A stretch of 64,000 nucleotides of DNA from an uncultured Alistipes sp. (GCA_944321945.1 CALUNE010000007.1:1-64000); one strand, 5' to 3'; positions 7,725 through 17,452 are shown, counted from the stretch's first letter. A program made the numbers and translations. The notes: a model not told the origin generated them from the sequence alone.

Positions 7725-8876
7725 TCAGTCGTCGTCGCTCTTTTTCAGCCGGACAACCACCGGATGATGATCCGAGTAGTCGACCATCAGCGTTTCGTAG
7801 GTGACCGGATCGAGGCCGCCGCTGAGGACGTAATCGATCCGCAGCGTGTTGAAGAATCCGCGGTACGTATGCGAATAACCCGATCCGCAGGTACGGAAGG
7901 CGTCGCGCAGTCCGCGGGCCATCGTCCGGTAGACGTACGACATGGGCGTATCGTTGAAGTCGCCGCAGACGATGCGACGCGTGCGTGTGGCGTCGATCAC
8001 GCGGGCGATGCTGTCGACCTGTGCGGCGCGCAGCACACTGTTTTCACGCAACCGTCCGACGATGCTGCGGATCTTCGTTTCGCGGGCCGTGTCCGAGAGA
8101 AAGCGGTGTTCGGTGATATAATCATTGTCGGCAGCGTTGATGGCCGTCGAGCGGAGGTGGTTGTTGAAGACGCGCACCGTGTCGTCGCCCACCATCAGAT
8201 CCGCCCATACCGACGACGCCGGGGTCAGCACCGTGCCGGAACGCAGGATCCGGAACTTGCTCAACACGGCCAGCGGCGCCTCATAGACCGAATCCGGGGC
8301 TGCCGTACGTCCGAAGCCGGCGCTTTCGTACTTCTCCTCCAGCAGCGAGAACTCCTCCGAGCGGGCTGCCAGACGGGCATTGAACTCCTGCAGGCAGATG
8401 ATGTCGGGATCCTGCTCCTCGATCAGCCGCAGGACGTCCTCGACGCTGCTGTGGCCGTTTTCGCCGTAGAAGCTGCGGACGTTGTAGGTCATCACCTTGA
8501 AGGTTCCGCGGTCGGGATTCTGCGAATCGTCCTCATAGGTGCGCCGGATGTCGGGGCGCCAGAAGAGCGACACCTTGAAGAATCCGATCACGACGATCAG
8601 GATCATCACTCCTGCGCGGAGCCACCTCCAGCGGATGATCCAGTAGAGCATCAGCACGACGCCGGCCACATAGGTGATCGGAGCGGCCAGTCCCAGCGCC
8701 GGGAAAAACCACACGCGCGACGGATTGACATAGGGGACCAGATAGGTCAGCACCAGCACCACGGCAACCACGGCCGAGAGGAGCGTCATGACCGCATCCA
8801 GGAGCCAGACGATCCAACTGCGGCGCCGCTTTTCGGAGCGTCGCTCCCCGTATCCGTTATAATACTCGGCGGCCAT
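7725..8876 (-). CDS. Membrane-anchored endonuclease/exonuclease/phosphatase family protein
   Basis: 383 residues. The N-terminus is basic, then three hydrophobic segments (about 22-45, 55-80, 88-105) anchor the protein. From about residue 125 comes an EEP catalytic domain with MTYNVRSF, DIICLQEFN (metal-binding Glu), CGDFNDTP (Asp/Asn pair), RIDYVL and YSDHHPVV (catalytic His). Superfamily members hydrolyse phosphodiesters in DNA, inositol phosphates or sphingomyelin; the substrate is unknown. The active site probably faces outward because it follows three helices, but topology is inferred. It starts 3 nt after the rhomboid stop and so is almost certainly co-transcribed with it. Confidence 0.87.
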   Translation of the reverse strand: MAAEYYNGYGERRSEKRRRSWIVWLLDAVMTLLSAVVAVVLVLTYLVPYVNPSRVWFFPALGLAAPITYVAGVVLMLYWIIRWRWLRAGVMILIVVIGFFKVSLFWRPDIRRTYEDDSQNPDRGTFKVMTYNVRSFYGENGHSSVEDVLRLIEEQDPDIICLQEFNARLAARSEEFSLLEEKYESAGFGRTAAPDSVYEAPLAVLSKFRILRSGTVLTPASSVWADLMVGDDTVRVFNNHLRSTAINAADNDYITEHRFLSDTARETKIRSIVGRLRENSVLRAAQVDSIARVIDATRTRRIVCGDFNDTPMSYVYRTMARGLRDAFRTCGSGYSHTYRGFFNTLRIDYVLSGGLDPVTYETLMVDYSDHHPVVVRLKKSDDD

Positions 8877-8879
8877 CGT

Positions 8880-9494
8880 CTAATAGCGGATCATGCCGCG
8901 GCGTTTCCACCACACCAGCAACAGATAGCCCCACAACATGCCGCCGACGTGGGCGAAGTGGGCCACGTTGCCCACCCCTCTCCATCCGAGGAACAACTCC
9001 AATACGGCATAGATGATGACAAACCACTTGGCCTTCATCGGGATGGGCGGGATGAGCAGCATGATTACGGCATTGGGGTACATCACGCCGAAGGCGAGCA
9101 GCAGTCCCATCACCGCACCCGAAGCGCCGACCAGCGCCATCGGCTGCCCCATCAGGAGGGTGATGGCGGCCTGAATGAGGGCTGCGCCCACGCCGCAGGC
9201 CATGTAGTAGATCAGGAAGCGGCGCGAGCCGAGATCGTACTCCAGCGTGCGGCCGAACATCCACAGGGCGAACATGTTGAAGAAGACGTGTTCGAAATTG
9301 GCGTGGAGGAACATGTAGGTGATGAACTGGTAGGTATGGAATTCATACCCCAGCATCCGGGGTCCGATCTGAAGCGCACCGTAATGGTTCAGGAAACGGT
9401 AGGCCTCGGGAATCAGCGCCATCGCCAGGTAGATGAGCGCGTTGATGATAATCAGATTCTTGACGACCGGAGGGGTCTGGAAATAGCGGTTCAT
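8880..9494 (-). CDS. Rhomboid family intramembrane serine protease
   Basis: 204 residues with six hydrophobic segments. The loop motif HANFEHVFFNM (His-x3-Asn), the catalytic Ser125 in VGASGAVMG and the catalytic His182 in AHFAHVGGMLWG define an active rhomboid protease. GRTLEYDLGS holds the conserved loop-1 Arg. Rhomboids cleave substrates within or near membrane helices; the target is unknown. It has its own -7 box in the 41-nt gap after mutL and forms a pair with the downstream EEP protein. Confidence 0.92.
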   Translation of the reverse strand: MNRYFQTPPVVKNLIIINALIYLAMALIPEAYRFLNHYGALQIGPRMLGYEFHTYQFITYMFLHANFEHVFFNMFALWMFGRTLEYDLGSRRFLIYYMACGVGAALIQAAITLLMGQPMALVGASGAVMGLLLAFGVMYPNAVIMLLIPPIPMKAKWFVIIYAVLELFLGWRGVGNVAHFAHVGGMLWGYLLLVWWKRRGMIRY

Positions 9495-9511
9495 GAACGA
9501 TCAAATTTTTA

Positions 9512-9519
9512 CAAATGTA
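9512..9519 (-). promoter_or_regulatory. -7 promoter box of the rhomboid gene
   Basis: A perfect TACATTTG on the minus strand, 17 nt upstream of ATG 9494. Confidence 0.5.
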
Positions 9520-9535
9520 ACTCTTTTCCGCCGGA

Positions 9536-11554
9536 TTATCCCAACTTCGAGCGCAATTCTTCGGCGGTGATTTCGGCCAGGATGGTTTTGCCCGAGGGGG
9601 TAAAGCTGACGTTGCCCGTGTCGGCCAGACGTGCGAGCAGTGCTGCGGCCTCTTCGCGCGAAAGATTCCGCACGGCACACTTCGACCCCGAGAGAGCCAT
9701 GGCGGCGGCGATCTTTTCGCGCCGCACGTCGGCCAGCGATACGGGCGTGGCAAAGGCCTGCAACAGGTCGAACAGCAGCTGATCGACCGAATCGGCGGGC
9801 ATGTCGGCCGGTGTACCCTTCACCTCGACGGCTCCGCCGCCGCAGAAATCGATGTCGAAACCCAGAGCGGCGAACTCCACGGCATTCTCCTCGAGCAGCG
9901 CATACTCCTCCTGCGAGAGGACCAGCCCTTCGGGGAAGAGCAGCTGCTGACTGACGGCCGAACCGTGGCCCAGCATCCGCAGATACTCCTCGTAGAGGAT
10001 CCGTTCGCGGGCGCGGCGCACGTCGACCACGACAAGGCGCCCCTCCCACAGCGAGGCTACATACCCGCCCGGCAGAGGCAGCACCTCGCCGAATGCGGCC
10101 TCGTGCTTCATCTCCAGCCGTTGCTGTTCGGGCTCGTCCGACGGGGAGACGAACTCCAGCGTACTGTCGTCGAACGTTTCGCCGTCGGTCGCCGAGGCTA
10201 TGGTATCGAACTCTTCGCCGGCCGGGACTCCGCCGGCGAAGTCGCTGCCCGACTCGAAATCGTCGAATTCGTCCGCTTCCGCAGCATCAAGGGCTCCGCC
10301 GCGGACATACGCCGTCGCACGTCCGCCGCCCCGCGCCCCGGTGCCGGCCGAAACCGAACGGGCCGGCACATCACCGCCGTTGTAGGGGACATCGAACCCC
10401 GTGAAGTCGACCGTCGGTTCGGGAGCCGACGGATCGATGTACTCCTCCCGGAAGGGGTTGTAGTCGAGGTTCGAGATCGAGGCGGGTTCGTTGTAGACCA
10501 CCCCTTTCTGCAGCACGGGGATCTCCATGGTCGACTCGCGGTCGAAATCCATCATCGGCACGGCCCCCGTCTTGGCCAGCGTCTCGCGCACGGCCGCATT
10601 GACGATCTGCCACACGGCATCCTCGTCCGCGAAACGCACTTCGATCTTCTGCGGATGGACGTTCACGTCGATGCGCGAGGGGTCGATCGTCAGAAAGAGA
10701 AAATACGACGGCTGGCTGTTGGCCGGGATCAGCTTGTCGTAGGCCTTCAGGATAGCGCTCGTGAGATAGAGGCTCTTGAAGAAGCGGCCGTTGACGAAGA
10801 GATACTGTTCGGCGTTGCGTTTCTTGGCTGCCGCCGGGCGTCCGATGTAGCCTTCGAGCCGTGCGATCGAGGTATCGGCCTCGACCTCCAGCAGATTCTG
10901 CTTGATATGGCGTCCCACCACGTCGACAATCCGACCGGCCAGCGAAGCCGGACGCAGGTTGTAGAGCGGTGCGTCGTTGGCATAGAGTTCGAAGCTCACC
11001 TGCGGGTAACAGAGAGCGATGCGTTGGAATTCGGCGCGGATTTTCGAGGCCGACGTGGTACTCTTTTCGAGGAAGCGCCGGCGGGCCGGGACGTTGTAGA
11101 AGAGGTTGCGCACGCAGAACTGCGCCCCCACGGGGCACATGACCGGGGTCTGCGAGACGAACTGGCCGCCGTTGATTTCGGTCTGGGTTCCGATCTCGTC
11201 ACCCTCCTGGCGCGTGCGCAGTTCGACCTGCGCGACGGCGGCGATCGATGCCAGCGCCTCACCGCGGAATCCGAACGTATGCAGGGCATAGATGTCCTCG
11301 ACGGTGACGATCTTGCTCGTAGCGTGCCGGTCGAAGGCCATGCGCGCATCGATGGGCGACATGCCGCAACCGTCGTCGATAATCTGTATGAGTTCCTTGC
11401 CTCCGTCGCGGAAATTGACCTTCACGGTCCGGGCCCCCGCATCGAGCGAGTTTTCCATCATCTCCTTCACCACCGACGAGGGCCGGTCGACCACTTCGCC
11501 GGCAGCAATCTGGTTGGCGACGACTTCGGGCAACAGTCTGATTTTGTCTGCCAT
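9536..11554 (-). CDS. mutL: DNA mismatch repair protein MutL
   Basis: 672 residues. The GHKL ATPase domain is intact: MENSLDAG, DDGCGM, FDRHATSKI, GFRGEALASIAA. The middle linker (about 380-470) is acidic and low in complexity. The C-terminal dimerisation domain is present. The endonuclease motif DQHA(x)2E(x)4E is degraded to D511-V-R-R-A-R-E517-R-I-L-Y-E522, and the usual ACH and CPHGRP-like elements near the end are replaced by ALSGSKCAV and FTPSGKTI. It couples MutS mismatch recognition to strand removal; here the nicking activity looks doubtful. It starts immediately after the stop of a small membrane-protein gene. Confidence 0.93.
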   Translation of the reverse strand: MADKIRLLPEVVANQIAAGEVVDRPSSVVKEMMENSLDAGARTVKVNFRDGGKELIQIIDDGCGMSPIDARMAFDRHATSKIVTVEDIYALHTFGFRGEALASIAAVAQVELRTRQEGDEIGTQTEINGGQFVSQTPVMCPVGAQFCVRNLFYNVPARRRFLEKSTTSASKIRAEFQRIALCYPQVSFELYANDAPLYNLRPASLAGRIVDVVGRHIKQNLLEVEADTSIARLEGYIGRPAAAKKRNAEQYLFVNGRFFKSLYLTSAILKAYDKLIPANSQPSYFLFLTIDPSRIDVNVHPQKIEVRFADEDAVWQIVNAAVRETLAKTGAVPMMDFDRESTMEIPVLQKGVVYNEPASISNLDYNPFREEYIDPSAPEPTVDFTGFDVPYNGGDVPARSVSAGTGARGGGRATAYVRGGALDAAEADEFDDFESGSDFAGGVPAGEEFDTIASATDGETFDDSTLEFVSPSDEPEQQRLEMKHEAAFGEVLPLPGGYVASLWEGRLVVVDVRRARERILYEEYLRMLGHGSAVSQQLLFPEGLVLSQEEYALLEENAVEFAALGFDIDFCGGGAVEVKGTPADMPADSVDQLLFDLLQAFATPVSLADVRREKIAAAMALSGSKCAVRNLSREEAAALLARLADTGNVSFTPSGKTILAEITAEELRSKLG

Positions 11555-11965
11555 TTACTCCTCCTGGTAATCATTCGGGACGACGACGATCGGCGCATAG
11601 GGGTTGAACTCCCCTTCGGCCTGTGCCGCCGGAGCCGGACGCTGCACGGGCTGCCGCATCTGCAGCACCCAGTTGGCCAGCCGCGGATAGAGCAGATAGA
11701 TGAACAGCATCATCAGCACCGCCGCACCGGCGATCTTGAACACCCGCATCCGGCCCTGCTCCTCCGTTCCGGCACGACGAGCCGCACGCGCCTCACGCTG
11801 CGTGCGGATGTACTGCCCCGGACGGTACTCGTGCTGAGCATCCTCGGCGCGTTCGCCGCGCAACTCCGCACGGCGTTGTTCGCGGGCCTCCTTTTCGGGG
11901 TCGTAATAACGCGGTATGTAGTTGAACTTGTTCGCGTGTTTCTTGAACGGGGTAAAGCCTAACAT
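11555..11965 (-). CDS. Hypothetical single-pass membrane protein upstream of mutL
   Basis: 136 residues. A long, highly charged N-terminal part (about 70 residues, rich in Arg and Glu) precedes one membrane helix (about 74-93) and a Pro-rich tail ending in acidic residues. The start MLGFTPFKKHANKFNYIPRYYDPEKE is the most distinctive part. I do not know a function. It abuts mutL with no spacer, so the two are co-transcribed, driven by the -7 box at 11984-11991. Confidence 0.7.
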   Translation of the reverse strand: MLGFTPFKKHANKFNYIPRYYDPEKEAREQRRAELRGERAEDAQHEYRPGQYIRTQREARAARRAGTEEQGRMRVFKIAGAAVLMMLFIYLLYPRLANWVLQMRQPVQRPAPAAQAEGEFNPYAPIVVVPNDYQEE

Positions 11966-11983
11966 GGTCGTCCACTTTTTCGG

Positions 11984-11991
11984 TAAAGATA
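11984..11991 (-). promoter_or_regulatory. -7 promoter box of the membrane protein-mutL unit
   Basis: TATCTTTA on the minus strand, one base off TAnnTTTG, 18 nt before ATG 11965. A TTTGCA lies at a plausible -33 distance. Confidence 0.45.
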
Positions 11992-12094
11992 CGAATATCT
12001 TTGCAAATTATTGCATGATTTCGCGCTTTTCGGAACCTTTGCCGTCCGGATTTCGTCCGGAGGGTCCTCTCCGGCACGCTGCCGCCGGCATGCG

Positions 12095-12122
12095 AAAGCC
12101 CCTCCCGGAGAGGAGGGGTTTT
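12095..12122 (-). terminator. Terminator after dnaJ
   Basis: A GCCCCTCC/GGAGGGGT stem with flanking A and T runs. The rest of the gap 11966-12215 contains a G9 run (12166-12174) and nothing else recognisable. Confidence 0.6.
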
Positions 12123-12215
12123 CGTGAAACGGCCGATTTCCGCCGCGAACTCCTGTTGCGGAGCAGGGGGGGGGCTTGCCGGCGCACGGCACGCCTTCCG
12201 AGCCTCGTCCGGCCG

Positions 12216-13382
12216 TTACCGGAAGAAGCTCTTCATGCGTTCGAATATGTTCTGATTCTTGGTCGATTCGGCCCGCTGGAACGAGGGCTGCGTTGCGAGC
12301 TGCTCGACCAGACGCTTCTCCTCGGCCGAGAGTTTCGACGGGATGGTGATGTCGACGACGATCAGTTCATCGCCGCGTCCGTACCCGTTGACCTCGGGAA
12401 GTCCCTTTCCGGCCAGCCGCAGGACCTTTCCGGCATGCGTACCCGGAGCGATCTTGATCTTGGCCCGACCGTCGACGGTCGGAACCTCGACCGTACCGCC
12501 CAGCAGAGCCGTGGTCACCGTGATGTTCAGGTTGTGGATCAGGTCGTTGCCGTCGCGCATGAGTTCCGCATTGGGCTCCTCCTCGATGACAACCTGCAGA
12601 TCGCCGTTGACGCCGCCCTGACGCGCCGCATTGCCCTTGCCCGTGACCGTAAGGACCATGCCTTCGCCCACGCCGGCCGGGATCTTGATCTCGACGACCT
12701 CCTGACCGCGCAGCGTACCTTCGCCCTTGCACTTGTCGCAGGGCGAGGTGATTACCTTGCCCGTGCCGCCGCACGTCGGGCAGACGCCCTGGGTCTGCAT
12801 CCTTCCGAAGAAGGTGTTCTCCACCCGCGTGACATAGCCCGTGCCGTTGCAGGTCGAGCAGGTCGAGTATGAATTGGCATCCTTGGCGCCCGTACCGCCG
12901 CACTTGTCACAGGCGATGGTCTTGTTGATCTTGAGCTTCTTGGTGACGCCCGAGGCGATCTCGGCCAGCGTCAGCTTGACGCGGACGCGGATGTCCGAAC
13001 CGCGGTTGACGCGCCGTCCGCCGCTCGACGACGAACGGAATCCGCCGCCGAAGTGACCGCCGAAGATGTCGCCGAACTGCGAGAAGATATCCTCCATCGA
13101 GAATCCTCCGCCGCTGAATCCGCCGAAACCGCCGGCTCCGCCACCCGCCGCACCGCTCATTCCGGCATGACCGAACTGATCATAGCGGGCGCGCTTGTCG
13201 GGATTCGACAACACGTCATAGGCTTCGGCCGCCTCCTTGAACTTCTCCTCGGCCTCCTTGTCGCCGGGGTTCTTGTCCGGGTGATACTTGATGGCGGCCT
13301 TCCGATAGGCCTTCTTTATCTCGTCGGCGTTGGCATTGCGCTCCACGCCGAGCACTTCGTAATAATCTCTTTTCTCTGCCAT
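12216..13382 (-). CDS. dnaJ: Molecular chaperone DnaJ (Hsp40)
   Basis: 388 residues, type I layout. J domain with His34-Pro35-Asp36, a Gly/Phe-rich linker (about 75-120), four zinc-binding CxxCxGxG repeats ([32 protein letters not shown]) and a C-terminal substrate-binding domain. It stimulates DnaK ATPase and delivers unfolded clients. It lies 4 nt after grpE; dnaK is not in the window. The grpE-dnaJ pairing is usual in Bacteroidetes. It ends at the hairpin near 12095-12122. Confidence 0.97.
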   Translation of the reverse strand: MAEKRDYYEVLGVERNANADEIKKAYRKAAIKYHPDKNPGDKEAEEKFKEAAEAYDVLSNPDKRARYDQFGHAGMSGAAGGGAGGFGGFSGGGFSMEDIFSQFGDIFGGHFGGGFRSSSSGGRRVNRGSDIRVRVKLTLAEIASGVTKKLKINKTIACDKCGGTGAKDANSYSTCSTCNGTGYVTRVENTFFGRMQTQGVCPTCGGTGKVITSPCDKCKGEGTLRGQEVVEIKIPAGVGEGMVLTVTGKGNAARQGGVNGDLQVVIEEEPNAELMRDGNDLIHNLNITVTTALLGGTVEVPTVDGRAKIKIAPGTHAGKVLRLAGKGLPEVNGYGRGDELIVVDITIPSKLSAEEKRLVEQLATQPSFQRAESTKNQNIFERMKSFFR

Positions 13383-13386
13383 GGCA

Positions 13387-14031
13387 TTATTCTCCTACGA
13401 CAACTTTGGCAAAGCGCAGCACCTTGTCGCCCAGCAGGTAACCCGTCTGTACGACATCGATGACCTTGCCCTTCATCTGCTCGCCGGCCGCGAATTTGGC
13501 CACCGCCTCCGCGATGTCGGCATCGAATTCCTTGTCTTTCAGTTCCATTTCGGTGACCCCCTTCTGACGCAGGGCGTCGGTGAATTTCTGCGAGATGAGC
13601 CGCACGCCCTGACGCAGCGCCTCCACATCGTCGCTCTTCTCCATGGCCGTCATGGCGCGCTGCACGTCGTCGCGTACGGGCAGCATGGCCAGCAACACGT
13701 CGCGACCGCCCGTCTGCACGAGATCCATCTTCTCCTTGAGCGTGCGTTTGCGATAGTTGTCGAATTCGGCCTGCAGCCGCAGGAACTTGTCCTTCCATTC
13801 GGCCACGGCAGCTTCGACGGCGCGGGCTGCTTCGTCGGAAGCCTCTTCGGCAGCATCCAGCTCCGAATCGGAATCTTTGGTCTTGGCATCGTCTGCCATT
13901 TTGTCAGACTGCTTCGACGCCTCGTCTGTCATTTTGGCATCCGAAGCCGCTTCCTGCGAAGGATTTCCGTCGCCGGGTGCGAATTTATCGTCACCCTTAA
14001 CGTCTTCATTATAAACCTTTTGCTCTTTCAT
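13387..14031 (-). CDS. grpE: Nucleotide exchange factor GrpE
   Basis: 214 residues from ATG 14031 ([11 protein letters not shown]). The first 80 residues are acidic and probably disordered. A long coiled coil follows ([25 protein letters not shown], the GrpE signature), then the beta domain ending [21 protein letters not shown]. It releases ADP from DnaK. An in-frame start at 14079 would add an atypical basic stretch, so the downstream ATG is preferred. No strong promoter is visible in the 54-nt gap after the methylase gene, so read-through from the murF-alr unit is possible. Confidence 0.96.
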   Translation of the reverse strand: MKEQKVYNEDVKGDDKFAPGDGNPSQEAASDAKMTDEASKQSDKMADDAKTKDSDSELDAAEEASDEAARAVEAAVAEWKDKFLRLQAEFDNYRKRTLKEKMDLVQTGGRDVLLAMLPVRDDVQRAMTAMEKSDDVEALRQGVRLISQKFTDALRQKGVTEMELKDKEFDADIAEAVAKFAAGEQMKGKVIDVVQTGYLLGDKVLRFAKVVVGE

Positions 14032-14085
14032 ATCTGGTATTTTTTTCAGTTTCCGGATTATCTTTCGCACAAATTGCATACCACG

Positions 14086-14799
14086 CTAACCGATGATGAA
14101 AATAGCCGGTCGTTTGTTCAGTTCGGGGCGCGGGCACCGGCGCCACTCCCCGACCGTACGGGTCCAGATACCCTCGTCCGGAGCCGTCAGATCCACGGCC
14201 ACCGTCAGACGGGTCTCCACGGCCAGCGTCTGCAACAGCTCCTCGAGCAGCTTCACATTACGGTAGGGCGCCTCGATGAAGAGTTGCGACTGTCGCTCGC
14301 TGTGGGCGCGGCGTTCGAAGAAGCGGATGGCCTTCGTCCGTTCGGGCGGTTTGACGGGCAGATAGCCGTTGAAGGCGAACGACTGCCCGTTCAACCCCGA
14401 GGCCATCATGGCGAGGATGATCGACGAGGGGCCGACGAGCGGCACCACGCGGATGCCGCGCCGATGACACGCCTCGACCACCAGCGCCCCTGGATCAGCC
14501 ACCCCGGGCACACCGGCCTCGGAGATCACACCGGCCGAACGCCCCGCGACGATCGGCGCCACCAGCTCCTCGACCTCACGGCCGGCGACCGTATGTTCGT
14601 TCAGTTCGCGGAACTCCAGCTCGTCGATCGGCCGTGCAATGCCGGCGCGCGAGAGGAATCGCCGAGCCGTGCGGGTGTTCTCGACGATGAAGTAGTCCAG
14701 CGAATCCATCACCGCACGGTTGGCGGCGGGCAGGACGTCCCAGGGTGACGTCTGGTCCGAAATCGGACACGGAATCAAGTAGAGGGTTCCGGCAGTCAT
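14086..14799 (-). CDS. SAM-dependent methyltransferase, RsmI/tetrapyrrole-methylase fold
   Basis: 237 residues from ATG 14799. ISEAGVPGVADPGALVV and VVPLVGPSSIILAMMASGLNGQSFAFNGYLP are the glycine-rich loops of the tetrapyrrole-methylase-fold RsmI family. RsmI 2'-O-methylates C1402 of 16S rRNA with SAM. This protein is shorter and more divergent than classical RsmI and could be a paralogue, so no symbol is given. The longer start at 14847 would overlap the upstream alanine racemase by 29 nt, so the inner ATG is chosen. It sits 19 nt after murF-alr. Confidence 0.85.
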   Translation of the reverse strand: MTAGTLYLIPCPISDQTSPWDVLPAANRAVMDSLDYFIVENTRTARRFLSRAGIARPIDELEFRELNEHTVAGREVEELVAPIVAGRSAGVISEAGVPGVADPGALVVEACHRRGIRVVPLVGPSSIILAMMASGLNGQSFAFNGYLPVKPPERTKAIRFFERRAHSERQSQLFIEAPYRNVKLLEELLQTLAVETRLTVAVDLTAPDEGIWTRTVGEWRRCPRPELNKRPAIFIIG

Positions 14800-14818
14800 G
14801 CGTTGTTGGTAAAAGGGT

Positions 14819-17188
14819 TTACTCCTTGAGATAGATGCGTTTGACACGGCCCGAGACCGAAGTCATGATTTCGTAGGGGATCGTATCCAGCACACGGGCC
14901 ATCGTTTCGAGATCGTTGCCCGCCTCGGGCGAGAAGACGACGGCCTCGTCGCCCTCCGCAACGCCCGGGATCTCCGTGATGTCGATCATGCAGCTGTCCA
15001 TGCAGACCCTCCCGACGATCGGCGCCGGACGCCCGGCCACGAGCATCGACCAGCGTCCGCACCCCAGATGGCGGTCCAGGCCGTCGGCATAGCCGATCGG
15101 GACGGTCGCCGTGACCGTAGGCCGTGTCAGCCGTCCGGCCCGCCCGTATCCGACCGTATCACCCGCTTCGAGGTGCTTGATCTGCACGATGCGGGTCTTC
15201 AGCGCCGAGACGGGCCGCAGCGCGGCGTTGTGCTGCCACCCGAAGCCGTAGAGCCCCAGCCCAAGCCGGCACATGTCGAACTGCGCCTCGGGGAAGCGCT
15301 CGATGGCGGCCGAATTGGCCGTGTGGCGGATCACCGGATAGGGCAACGCCTCGACCAGTGCCGTACTCATGCGGTCGAACCGCTCGATCTGGGCACGCGT
15401 GTAGGTATCCTCCTCGGGCATGTCGGCGCAATTGAGGTGCGAGAAGATCGTGGCGACCTTGACCTCCGACAGGCCGGCCAGCCGTTCGCACAGCGCCGGG
15501 ATCTCCTCCTCCATGAAGCCGAGCCGGTGCATGCCCGTATCGAGCTTGATGTGGATCGGATAGCGGATTTCGCCGGCGTGGATCACGGCATCGGTGAAAT
15601 CCTTCAGCGAATGGAAGCTGTAGATTTCGGGTTCGAGGCGGTTGGCGATCATCAGATCGAAGCTGTCGGCATCGGCATTCAGCACCACGATCGGCATCGT
15701 GATGCCGCGTTCGCGCAGCAGCACTCCCTCGTCGGCAAAGGCCACGGCCAGGTAGTCGACCCCCTGATGTTGCAGCATCTGCGCCACCTCGAAATCACCC
15801 GTTCCGTACGATCCGGCCTTGACCATGGCCACGAGTTTCGTGCGGAAGTCGAGCTTCGCGCGGAAATAATTGAGGTTGTGGATCATGGCGTCGAGATCCA
15901 CCTCCAACACCGTCGTATGGCTCTTTCGCGAGAGGGCGTGGGCCAGCTTCTCGAAGCGGAAGTCGCGGGCTCCCTTCAGCAGCACGGCGCGTCCGGCCAC
16001 CGCTTCGCGGCCCAGACGGGCGATGCACTCGTCGGTCGAGGCGTAGAAGACCTTCTCGCAGTCGAACAGTGTGGCGTAGCGTTTCAATTTGGGGCCGATG
16101 CCGACGAGCGTGTCGACGCCCGCCCGCGAGACCATGCCGGCCACCCGGCTGTAGAGTTCGTCGTCCGACAGGCCGCTCTGCGCAATGTCCGACAGCACAA
16201 GCGTCCGCCGCCGCGTGAGGGCGACGCTGTGCAGATAGTCCAGTGCCAGGGCCAGTGAATTGAGATCGAGGTTGTAGGCGTCGTTGATCAGCACCGAGTC
16301 GTTGATGCCGTCCTTCACCTCGAGGCGCATGGCCACCTCGGGGGCTCCGGAGAACGACGGGGCCGGGAATCCCATCGCCGTACAGAAGGCCTCGACGATC
16401 TGGGCGTTGCGGCGCGAAGCCTCGTTGCCGATCACGGCCTCGGGAACCTGCGGCGACAGGGCCGCATCGTAGAGGCGCCGCTCGGCAAAACGCGTGGCAA
16501 TCAGGTGGCCCAGCGGCTCGTAATAGCTGTGATAGATGATCGTGCGGGCGCGATGGGCCAGCACCATCTTTTCGAGACACTTCTGCTCGAGATTGAGGAA
16601 ATTCTCCTGGTGGGCGTCGCCGATCGAGGTGAAGACCACCACATCGGGGCGGATGATGCGCTCCAGACGCTCCATCTCGCCGGGCTTCGAAATGCCCGCC
16701 TCGATCAGAGCCAGCTGTTCGTCGCCCTCGATCATCAGCACCGACAACGGCACGCCCAGCTGTGAATTGTAGCTCTTCGGCGAGCGGTAGCACTTCATGC
16801 CCGAGGGCAGCTCCTCGGCGATCCACTCCTTGATGACGGTCTTGCCGTTCGAACCCGTAATGCCGACGACCGTTCCCTTGAAGTGGGCGCGGTGGTAGGC
16901 CGCCAGGCTCTGCAACGCCGCAATGGCGTTCTTGACCACCACGTATCCGCATCCCTCGTGCTCCGCAACGGGATGCTCGACCAGAAAGGCCCTCACGCCG
17001 CGGGTCTGCATCTGGGCGATGAAGTCGTGCGAGTCGTGATTGGCTCCGCACATGGCCACGAACATCGGGCAGCTGCCCAGTTCGCACGTAAGCGAACGGC
17101 TGTCCGTAACCACCGAACGCACCTCGTGGTCCGTTCCCGAAAAGCGGCCGCCGACGACCGCCGCAATCTGCGAAAGTTTGTAATTCAT
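14819..17188 (-). CDS. Bifunctional MurF ligase / alanine racemase
   Basis: 789 residues, two fused enzymes. Residues 1 to about 430: MurF, which adds D-Ala-D-Ala to UDP-MurNAc-tripeptide, with the ATP loop GITGSNGKT at about 109-117 and the Mur-ligase motif INDAYNLDLNSL. From about 435: alanine racemase, with the PLP lysine in VAMVKAGSYG (about 454) and the VGYGRAG tyrosine segment. The fusion makes D-Ala and uses D-Ala-D-Ala in one polypeptide and is a known Bacteroidetes arrangement. The MurF domain starts at ATG 17188; an upstream extension is low quality. It probably leads the unit with the methylase and grpE-dnaJ. Confidence 0.94.
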   Translation of the reverse strand: MNYKLSQIAAVVGGRFSGTDHEVRSVVTDSRSLTCELGSCPMFVAMCGANHDSHDFIAQMQTRGVRAFLVEHPVAEHEGCGYVVVKNAIAALQSLAAYHRAHFKGTVVGITGSNGKTVIKEWIAEELPSGMKCYRSPKSYNSQLGVPLSVLMIEGDEQLALIEAGISKPGEMERLERIIRPDVVVFTSIGDAHQENFLNLEQKCLEKMVLAHRARTIIYHSYYEPLGHLIATRFAERRLYDAALSPQVPEAVIGNEASRRNAQIVEAFCTAMGFPAPSFSGAPEVAMRLEVKDGINDSVLINDAYNLDLNSLALALDYLHSVALTRRRTLVLSDIAQSGLSDDELYSRVAGMVSRAGVDTLVGIGPKLKRYATLFDCEKVFYASTDECIARLGREAVAGRAVLLKGARDFRFEKLAHALSRKSHTTVLEVDLDAMIHNLNYFRAKLDFRTKLVAMVKAGSYGTGDFEVAQMLQHQGVDYLAVAFADEGVLLRERGITMPIVVLNADADSFDLMIANRLEPEIYSFHSLKDFTDAVIHAGEIRYPIHIKLDTGMHRLGFMEEEIPALCERLAGLSEVKVATIFSHLNCADMPEEDTYTRAQIERFDRMSTALVEALPYPVIRHTANSAAIERFPEAQFDMCRLGLGLYGFGWQHNAALRPVSALKTRIVQIKHLEAGDTVGYGRAGRLTRPTVTATVPIGYADGLDRHLGCGRWSMLVAGRPAPIVGRVCMDSCMIDITEIPGVAEGDEAVVFSPEAGNDLETMARVLDTIPYEIMTSVSGRVKRIYLKE

Positions 17189-17340
17189 CTTTTCCGCAAC
17201 ATTTATCTCTTCGTTCCGGTCGTCCGGAGGCGCTTGCTCCGTGAAAGCCCGGAATATGCTCTTTTCCGTTTGGGCTTCGGGCCGCACGCGGACCCGTTCC
17301 TCGTTCCGGCCCCGGTCAGCCACCCGTTCCGGTCCGCCGC

Positions 17341-17400
17341 CCGTTCCGATCCACCGCCCCCGTCAGCCGCCCGTTCCGATCCACCGCCCCCGTCAGCCGC
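17341..17400. repeat. Two identical 30-bp tandem units in the mutS2-murF gap
   Basis: 17341-17370 and 17371-17400 are identical and are flanked by degenerate copies of the same GC-rich theme from about 17311 to 17420. The gap 17189-17452 between mutS2 and murF-alr holds nothing else that I can recognise. Confidence 0.85.
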
Positions 17401-17452
17401 CCCGGTCCGTCGTTCCGATTCGAGACCTCTTCGGCCCCGGTCCGCCGACCCG

